DNA of 10,042 nucleotides from an uncultured Collinsella sp. (GTDB taxonomy: Bacteria; Actinomycetota; Coriobacteriia; Coriobacteriales; Coriobacteriaceae), in assembly GCA_902465115.1 (NCBI GenBank), contig CABQMC010000043.1:1-10042 (forward strand), in the 5' to 3' direction. The notes beneath the pieces were generated by a model that had not been told where the DNA came from, did not search any database, and saw only the letters and a program-made list of their open reading frames with translations. Shown piece by piece: positions 5,986 through 10,042 of the stretch. A program made the position numbers and the translations under genes. How positions within the stretch are numbered: position 1 is the stretch's first letter; every line of letters begins with the position of its first letter.

Positions 5986-6978
5986 ATGACTACTCAGGAA
6001 CAGGTTAAGGATGTCGTCTCCCAGGTTTTGGCTGACAAGGCAGACAAGGGCGGTATCAAGCGCGTCGTGTGGATTGGCGCCGGCGGATCCAACGGCGGCA
6101 ACTACCCTGCTCAATACTTTATGGAGCACGAGGCCACGCAGGTCGTGAGCTCCAGCTACACCAGCAACGAATTCGTGCACGCAACCCCGGCCTACGTCAA
6201 CGAGAACACCCTGGCCGTCGTCGTGTCCATGCGCGGCACCAAGGAGACCATCGTCGCCGCCCAGGTCGCCAAGGACCACGGCGCCAGCACCATCGCCATC
6301 TATGTTGACGAGTCCGGCCTCACCGAGGTCTGCGACTACAAGATCCAGTACGACAGCTTGGCCGTCGACGAGTCCTGCATGGGCCGCACCAACTCCGCCG
6401 TCGTGACCATGATCGCCATGGAGCTTACGCAGCAGACCGAGGGCTATGCCGAGTACGAGACCGCTATGGCCGCGTTCGACTTGGTCGACCCCATCTATCG
6501 CAAGGCCGTCGAGTACACCCGTCCGCTTGCTGCCAAGTGGGCCGAGCAGAACGCCGACAAGCCCTGCATCAACGTCATGGCTCAGGGTCCGCTCTTTGGT
6601 GCCGCCTACGTCTTTAGCATCTGCAACGTGCAGGAGATGCTGCAGATTGACTCCTGCACCATCAACACCTGTGACTTCTTCCACGGCCCCTTCGAGATCC
6701 TGGACAAGCGCACCTCGCTGTTCCAGCTCATCAGCGTCGGCCGCAGCCGCTGCAACGACGAGCGCGGCATCCGCTTTGTCAACCAGTACGGTGGCGAGCG
6801 CGTCTATCAGCTCGACGCCAAGGAGCTCGGCCTCAACGACATCAAGGACAGCGTGAGCGAGTACTTCAACCACCTGATCTTCGCCCCGATCCTCAACAAC
6901 GTCTACATGCGCGCGCTCTCTGCCGTCACCCACAAGGACTACATGACGCGCCGCTACATGTGGAAGCTGGACTACTAG
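5986..6978 (+). CDS. SIS-domain phosphosugar deglycase (FrlB/FraB/GfrF-like)
   Basis: This 330-aa cytosolic protein has tandem SIS (sugar isomerase) domains, the length typical of FrlB-type deglycases. Those enzymes split 6-phosphorylated Amadori compounds (fructoselysine-, glucoselysine- or fructose-asparagine-6-phosphate) into glucose-6-phosphate and the free amino acid. The first SIS domain shows GAGGS at 31-35, SSSYTSNEF at 55-63 and SMRGTKET at 80-87. The second carries E217 and H233 (in FFHGPFEILD), spaced 16 apart, which is the spacing I recall for the FraB acid/base pair E214 and H230. The C-terminus THKDYMTRRYMWKLDY also resembles FrlB. It lacks the glutaminase domain of GlmS. The ATG at 5986 follows GAAAGG about 10 nt upstream. 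It is divergent from the GntR gene and probably controlled by it. The exact substrate is not readable; a glucosamine-6-phosphate deaminase-like role is the main alternative. Confidence 0.82.
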   Translation: MTTQEQVKDVVSQVLADKADKGGIKRVVWIGAGGSNGGNYPAQYFMEHEATQVVSSSYTSNEFVHATPAYVNENTLAVVVSMRGTKETIVAAQVAKDHGASTIAIYVDESGLTEVCDYKIQYDSLAVDESCMGRTNSAVVTMIAMELTQQTEGYAEYETAMAAFDLVDPIYRKAVEYTRPLAAKWAEQNADKPCINVMAQGPLFGAAYVFSICNVQEMLQIDSCTINTCDFFHGPFEILDKRTSLFQLISVGRSRCNDERGIRFVNQYGGERVYQLDAKELGLNDIKDSVSEYFNHLIFAPILNNVYMRALSAVTHKDYMTRRYMWKLDY

Positions 6979-7014
6979 GGGATAGAGCGGCCTGACAGCT
7001 CGATGTCCTCATAA

Positions 7015-7079
7015 GTTGCGGTGGAATAGTTCCTGTTTGGGGGCCTGAAGCCTCTATTTAGGAACTATTTCACCGCAAC
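7015..7079. repeat. Long imperfect palindrome (65 bp) after the SIS gene
   Basis: Arms 7015-7034 and 7060-7079 pair over 20 bp with a single G-U, and the 25-nt interior can pair further (7038-7044 with 7050-7056, including two G-U). Almost the whole element folds into one hairpin. No T run follows on either strand, so it is not a textbook terminator. It looks more like a REP- or MITE-like intergenic element. It starts 36 bp after the SIS stop codon. Confidence 0.8.
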
Positions 7080-7087
7080 AGCCAAAT

Positions 7088-7169
7088 GATCCGCTGGGGA
7101 CGGAGGAAAACGGATCACTGACTCAGACCAGCCCCTCAGTGATCCGTTTTCCTCCGTCCCCAGCGGATC
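7088..7169. repeat. Perfect 34-bp inverted repeat with 14-nt loop
   Basis: Arms 7088-7121 and 7136-7169 are exact reverse complements over 34 bp, separated by 14 nt (7122-7135). Each arm begins and ends near GATC-containing hexamers (GATCCG and CGGATC, 17 bp apart), giving a smaller nested dyad inside each arm. TTTT follows the right arm (7170-7173), so it could stop transcription rightwards. The stem is far longer than a normal terminator. It stands 8 bp after the previous palindrome. Confidence 0.9.
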
Positions 7170-7192
7170 TTTTCCGCTCGCCGATTTGTGTC

Positions 7193-7220
7193 TTGAAAAA
7201 TGTATATAACGACTATAACG
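7193..7220 (+). promoter_or_regulatory. Putative EamA promoter/operator with TATAACG direct repeat
   Basis: TTGAAA (7193-7198) is a fair -35, and TATAAC at 7214-7219 a fair -10, with a short 15-bp spacer. TATAACG occurs twice (7205-7211 and 7214-7220), 9 bp apart. The whole block 7205-7220 matches the block at 8493-8508 in front of the PTS gene at 14 of 16 positions, which suggests a shared regulator or a shared promoter type. Confidence 0.4.
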
Positions 7221-7260
7221 TAGTGTGAAACATATTGGAAACAATACCGAGGAGGCTGCG

Positions 7261-8343
7261 TTGAAGAAAAGCAATCTGGGCTATGTGCTGGTGCTGATCG
7301 CCGCGCTTATGTGGGGCAGCATCGGAATCTTTGTAAACGGCATCTCGGCCATGGGTGTTTCGTCTCAGAGCATGGCGGCCTTTCGCCTGTTGTCGGGTGC
7401 CGTCTTAATGGCTCCGGTCTTGGCGTTCATGGGTTGCCAGGGAGGCGATCGTGAGGGAAAAGCATCGGGTCCCCTGGCACTGTTCAAGGCAAGTCCTAAA
7501 GAGCTTGTTCCCTGTGCGCTTCTTGGCATTATCGGCCTCGCCACCGCTAACACGCTTTATTACGAGTGCATGGGCGAGGTGGGCATGTCCACGGCCTCGG
7601 TGCTGCTCTACACCTCGCCGGTGTTTGGCGTCATGCTCGGCCGCGTGCTTTATCGCGAGGATGTGACTCCCAACAAGCTCGTTGCCATCGCTTTTAATAT
7701 CGGTGGCTGTGTACTTGCAGTGACCAATGGCGACCTTTCCGGTTTCCATTTTTCGGTTTGGGGCGTCACGTCGGGCGTGATCGCGGGCTTTTGTGGCGCG
7801 TCGCTCGCGGTGTTTAGCCGGATAGCAACCAAGACGGTCCACCCGCTGGCTGTCACGTTTTGGGGCCTTGTTTTTGGCGGTACGGTTATGGCGGCTATCG
7901 CGGCTCCGTGGCCAGATGTCGCCGCGGCAATGTCGCCACAGCTGCTGCTGCTGTTCTTTGGTTTTGGACTCATCCCTACAGCCGTGGCCTATGTCTTATA
8001 TATGCAGGGTCTGTCCATGGGGCTCGAGACGTCGAAAGTTCCCGTCGTAATGTCATTCGAGACGGTCGTCACCGTACTGGTGGGCATTGGTGTCTACGCC
8101 GAGCCCGCCGGCGCGATTAAAGTCCTGGGCATCGTGCTGGTGCTCGCGTCCATCCTGATTATGAACACCGACTTCTCCAAGCTGCGCAACAGTGTGTTTG
8201 TCGGTCATGTCATTGAGAGCATGACCTTTAAGCCCAACGCGTGGTGGACCGAAAAATCTCAGGACATGGATCTGTTTAAGGAACGCACCGGCATTGCGCT
8301 GGAACCCACCGTACAGGAAAGCCCCTGGTACTTCGTGCGATAG
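7261..8343 (+). CDS. EamA/DMT-superfamily transporter
   Basis: This is a 360-aa ten-helix membrane protein of the drug/metabolite transporter superfamily, whose members mostly export amino acids and other small metabolites. I choose TTG at 7261 as the start because GAGGAGG (7249-7255) sits 5 nt ahead. A GTG at 7225 in the same frame has no ribosome site and would swallow that one. Two EamA repeats are seen: the first begins with AALMWGSIGIFVNG and includes MSTASVLLYTSPVFGVMLGRVLYRE, the second begins at VWGVTSGVIAGFCGASLAVFSR and ends in IKVLGIVLVLASILIMN. A soluble C-terminal tail of about 55-60 residues (from NTDFSKLRN to SPWYFVR) is longer than usual for the family. The substrate is unknown. 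In this setting it could export the amino acid released by the SIS enzyme, but that is only inference. Confidence 0.9.
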   Translation: MKKSNLGYVLVLIAALMWGSIGIFVNGISAMGVSSQSMAAFRLLSGAVLMAPVLAFMGCQGGDREGKASGPLALFKASPKELVPCALLGIIGLATANTLYYECMGEVGMSTASVLLYTSPVFGVMLGRVLYREDVTPNKLVAIAFNIGGCVLAVTNGDLSGFHFSVWGVTSGVIAGFCGASLAVFSRIATKTVHPLAVTFWGLVFGGTVMAAIAAPWPDVAAAMSPQLLLLFFGFGLIPTAVAYVLYMQGLSMGLETSKVPVVMSFETVVTVLVGIGVYAEPAGAIKVLGIVLVLASILIMNTDFSKLRNSVFVGHVIESMTFKPNAWWTEKSQDMDLFKERTGIALEPTVQESPWYFVR

Positions 8344-8426
8344 GGGATTGCGCGCAGGGTCTGACCTGGGGTTTCCAGCTAGCGCCGGCCTACCTAGCCA
8401 AACGTTTCGAGTACGTTAAACCCGTC

Positions 8427-8462
8427 AACGGTCGATTTTCACCCGCGAACGGTCTTTATACT
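8427..8462 (+). promoter_or_regulatory. Possible PTS promoter with AACGGTC direct repeats
   Basis: AACGGTC occurs at 8427-8433 and 8448-8454, exactly 21 bp apart (two helical turns), followed by TATACT (8457-8462), a 5-of-6 match to the -10 box. No good -35 is at normal spacing, which would fit a promoter that needs an activator bound to the repeats. It lies in the 181-bp gap before the PTS genes. Confidence 0.33.
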
Positions 8463-8489
8463 AATTAGCAATATAAGCAACGTATAAGA

Positions 8490-8508
8490 CGTTATAATGA
8501 CCATAACG
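8490..8508. promoter_or_regulatory. Operator-like CGTTAT-N7-ATAACG dyad before the PTS gene
   Basis: CGTTAT (8490-8495) and ATAACG (8503-8508) are inverted around 7 nt, directly before the ribosome site. The inner block 8493-8508 repeats the EamA upstream block 7205-7220 at 14 of 16 positions. TATAAT at 8493-8498 would be a perfect -10 but lacks a -35. A bound protein here would block the start of the PTS message. Confidence 0.42.
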
Positions 8509-8524
8509 AAAAGGAGGAGGCAAG

Positions 8525-9448
8525 ATGAATCAGATCATTCTCGCATCTCATGGCGGCCTGGCCGCAGGCGCCAAAGACACGCTCGAGATGGTTCTCGGCG
8601 ACGTGTCGAACGTCCACGTCGTGTCGCTTGCTCGCGACGACAAGGAGCCCATCACCAATAAGGTTGAGGCTATGATCGCCACGTTCAACGCGGACGACAC
8701 CGTCTATGTGTTGACCGATATGCTCGGCAGCTCGGTCAACAACAACATGGTCGAGCTTTCCAAGAACGGCACGAAGTTCACGGTTGTCAGCGGTTTCAAC
8801 ATTCCGCTGGCACTGACGCTCGCTATGAGCCCCGTCCCCGTCAAGGGCGCCGAGCTCGCGGCCCTCATCAACGAGGCCCGCACCGGTCTGACCAACCCCA
8901 ATGCACCGGTCGAGGCTGCCGCGGCTCCCGCCAAGAAGGCCAAGGCGTCCCGTCACAGCTCCGGTCCCGCCAAGATCGTCCTCGCACGTCTTGACTACCG
9001 TCTGCTGCACGGCCAGGTCGTCTTTACCTGGACCACCAAGGTTCAGGCCGAGCGCATCATCGTCGTCGACAACGCTGCCGCCAACGATGACATCAAGAAG
9101 GGTGCTCTTAAGCTGGCCAAGCCCCAGGGCGTGCGCCTGAACGTCTTCACCGTCGAGCGTGCCCTCGCCAAGATGGACAAGCTCAACACCCTCGGCGAGC
9201 GCGTTATGTTCGTCTTTGGCAACACTGCCGAGATGCTGCAGTTCTGCCAGGGCTACAAGCTCGACGCCATCAACCTGGGCGCCACCGCCAACCACGACGG
9301 TGCCGATCAGGTCGGCGGCAAGGACAGCTCCGTCTTCCTCGATGCCACCCAGAAGGCCGATATCAACCAGCTGCTCGACATGGGCATCAAGCTCTACGTC
9401 CAGCAGACCCCCACGTATCAGAGCGTCGACATCGACGCCAAGCTGTAA
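8525..9448 (+). CDS. PTS mannose-family fused EIIA-EIIB component
   Basis: This 307-aa cytosolic phosphocarrier takes phosphate from HPr and passes it to a sugar during import through EIIC/EIID. The ATG at 8525 follows a near-ideal AAGGAGGAGG (8511-8520). EIIA occupies about 1-125, with the phospho-accepting H9 in ASHGGLAAG and the supporting TDMLGSS with D65. An Ala/Pro/Lys-rich hinge runs from about 126 to 148 (PVEAAAAPAKKAKA). EIIB follows from about 149 to 307, with H162 in RLDYRLLHGQVVFTW as the phosphorylated residue; most relatives have RIDDRLIHGQ. The fused ManX-like layout is common for mannose-type systems. EIIC follows after 36 bp on the same strand. The sugar cannot be told from EIIAB; mannose, fructose, sorbose, hexosamine and glycated amines all use this family. 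Confidence 0.95.
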   Translation: MNQIILASHGGLAAGAKDTLEMVLGDVSNVHVVSLARDDKEPITNKVEAMIATFNADDTVYVLTDMLGSSVNNNMVELSKNGTKFTVVSGFNIPLALTLAMSPVPVKGAELAALINEARTGLTNPNAPVEAAAAPAKKAKASRHSSGPAKIVLARLDYRLLHGQVVFTWTTKVQAERIIVVDNAAANDDIKKGALKLAKPQGVRLNVFTVERALAKMDKLNTLGERVMFVFGNTAEMLQFCQGYKLDAINLGATANHDGADQVGGKDSSVFLDATQKADINQLLDMGIKLYVQQTPTYQSVDIDAKL

Positions 9449-9453
9449 TCAAC

Positions 9454-9467
9454 CAGGCTTTTGCCTG
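9454..9467 (+). other. Small hairpin between EIIAB and EIIC
   Basis: CAGGC (9454-9458) and GCCTG (9463-9467) pair around the loop TTTT, 5 nt after the EIIAB stop and just ahead of the EIIC ribosome site (GAAAGGAG, 9471-9478). No T tract follows, so it is not a terminator. It could tune the EIIAB:EIIC ratio by RNA processing or stability. Confidence 0.35.
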
Positions 9468-9484
9468 ACTGAAAGGAGAAGGGT

Positions 9485-10042
9485 ATGAATACGTTCATCA
9501 GTGCGGTGCTCGTCGGCCTCGTCGGCGTGTTCTGCATGTGGGACTCCCGCCTGCTCGGTCGTCTTAACTTCGAGCAGCCCCTCGTTGGCGCTACGCTCGT
9601 CGGTCTGCTGCTGGGCGATGTGCCCACCGGCCTTGCCGTCGGTGCCGCCGTCGAGCTCGTGTCCATGGGCCTGGTGCAAGTCGGCGCCGCCGTTCCGCCC
9701 GATATGGTCCTGGGCGGCATCGTGGCCGCTGCCTTTGCGTGCCTGACCGATGCTTCCGCCGAGACCGCCATGACGATCGCCATCCCGGTCGCCGTCCTGG
9801 GTCAGCTCCTCGGCATCGTGTTCCGTTCCATCATCGCCGCCCTCACCCATGTGGCAGATAACGCGATCGATAACGGAAAGTTCAAGACCGCCTACCGTAT
9901 GCACATCTGCGCCGGCTCCGGTCTGTACGCTCTCATGTACTTCCTGCCGATCTTCCTCGCCGTCTTTGTCGGCACCGACCTGGTCCAGACCATCGTCAAC
10001 ATGGTTCCCGAGTGGCTGTCCACTGGTCTTAACGTTTCGACC
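9485..10042 (+). CDS. PTS mannose-family EIIC permease, N-terminal part (3' end outside window)
   Basis: This is the sugar-translocating membrane subunit of a mannose/sorbose-type PTS, of which the first 186 residues are visible and open to the right edge. The ATG at 9485 follows GAAAGGAG (9471-9478). Family features include DSRLLGRLNFEQPLV at 20-34, GLLLGDVPTGLAVGA at about 40-54 and the signature GAAVPPDMVLGG around PPD at 71-73. Hydrophobic helices alternate with short loops throughout (about 1-18, 33-60, 76-88, 96-118, 142-163). It is the second gene of the PTS operon; an EIID gene would be expected next, outside the window. Complete family members are about 260-270 aa, so roughly a third is missing. 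Confidence 0.94.
   Translation, partial: MNTFISAVLVGLVGVFCMWDSRLLGRLNFEQPLVGATLVGLLLGDVPTGLAVGAAVELVSMGLVQVGAAVPPDMVLGGIVAAAFACLTDASAETAMTIAIPVAVLGQLLGIVFRSIIAALTHVADNAIDNGKFKTAYRMHICAGSGLYALMYFLPIFLAVFVGTDLVQTIVNMVPEWLSTGLNVST

Noticed and set aside
5979..6008. Nine-codon mini-ORF starting at ATG 5979, overlapping the SIS start
   Set aside because: Only 3 nt separate it from the AAAGG element, too close for initiation, so it is probably chance.
5959..6933. 324-codon open frame on the minus strand opposite the SIS gene
   Set aside because: Its product is low-complexity (Val, Asp, Gly, Leu) and mirrors SIS codon use; the plus-strand protein has recognisable SIS and FrlB-like motifs.
7015..7169. 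CRISPR array or insertion sequence
   Set aside because: The repeats are inverted, not direct with spacers, and there is no transposase frame between or around them.
7225..7260. GTG at 7225 as the EamA start
   Set aside because: It has no ribosome site, while GAGGAGG at 7249-7255 is perfectly placed for the TTG at 7261; family members start close to the first helix.
8492..9295. 267-codon open frame on the minus strand opposite EIIAB
   Set aside because: Antisense shadow of a gene with both PTS active-site histidines in place; no ribosome site or motif of its own.

Overview
The window is high-GC bacterial DNA with tight gene spacing, strong AGGAGG-type ribosome sites, a TTG start and a mannose-family PTS. 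The protein repertoire (Mfd, a PAP2-family phosphatase, a PLP lyase, a GntR/SIS/EamA/PTS set) and the style of the intergenic palindromes suggest a gut Coriobacteriia organism, most likely Collinsella or a close relative. That placement is an inference from overall look; no rRNA or other marker is present.

Left part (1-4368, all +). The 3' two thirds of mfd (transcription-repair coupling factor) runs in from the left edge. It is followed by a 287-aa PAP2-superfamily membrane phosphatase and a 341-aa PLP-dependent lyase of the threonine aldolase superfamily. A strong intrinsic terminator (4387-4429) closes this run. A GNAT acetyltransferase (4446-5036) starts directly behind the terminator's T tract, and ends convergently against a GntR regulator.

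Middle (5058-6978). A HutC/UTRA-type GntR repressor (-) and a SIS-domain sugar-phosphate deglycase (+) are transcribed divergently from a 205-bp AT-rich region. That region carries four copies of a CTTGTATGC-like motif in both orientations, a perfect 13-bp palindrome and a 9-bp dyad. This is the usual layout of a regulator that controls itself and its neighbour. The SIS protein resembles FrlB/FraB/GfrF-type deglycases, which split 6-phosphorylated Amadori compounds such as fructoselysine-6-phosphate into a sugar phosphate and an amino acid.

Right part (6979-10042, all +). Two large palindromes stand back to back between the SIS gene and an EamA/DMT transporter; one has perfect 34-bp arms. After the transporter come a fused mannose-family PTS EIIA-EIIB and the start of EIIC, cut by the right edge; an EIID would be expected next. 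The EamA and EIIAB genes share a 16-bp upstream motif (14 of 16 identical).

Working model (inference): the PTS imports and phosphorylates a glycated amine, the SIS enzyme deglycates it, the DMT protein may export the released amino acid, and the GntR protein senses the phosphorylated intermediate. No tRNA, rRNA, CRISPR array, transposase or origin was seen, and no gap exceeds 300 bases.
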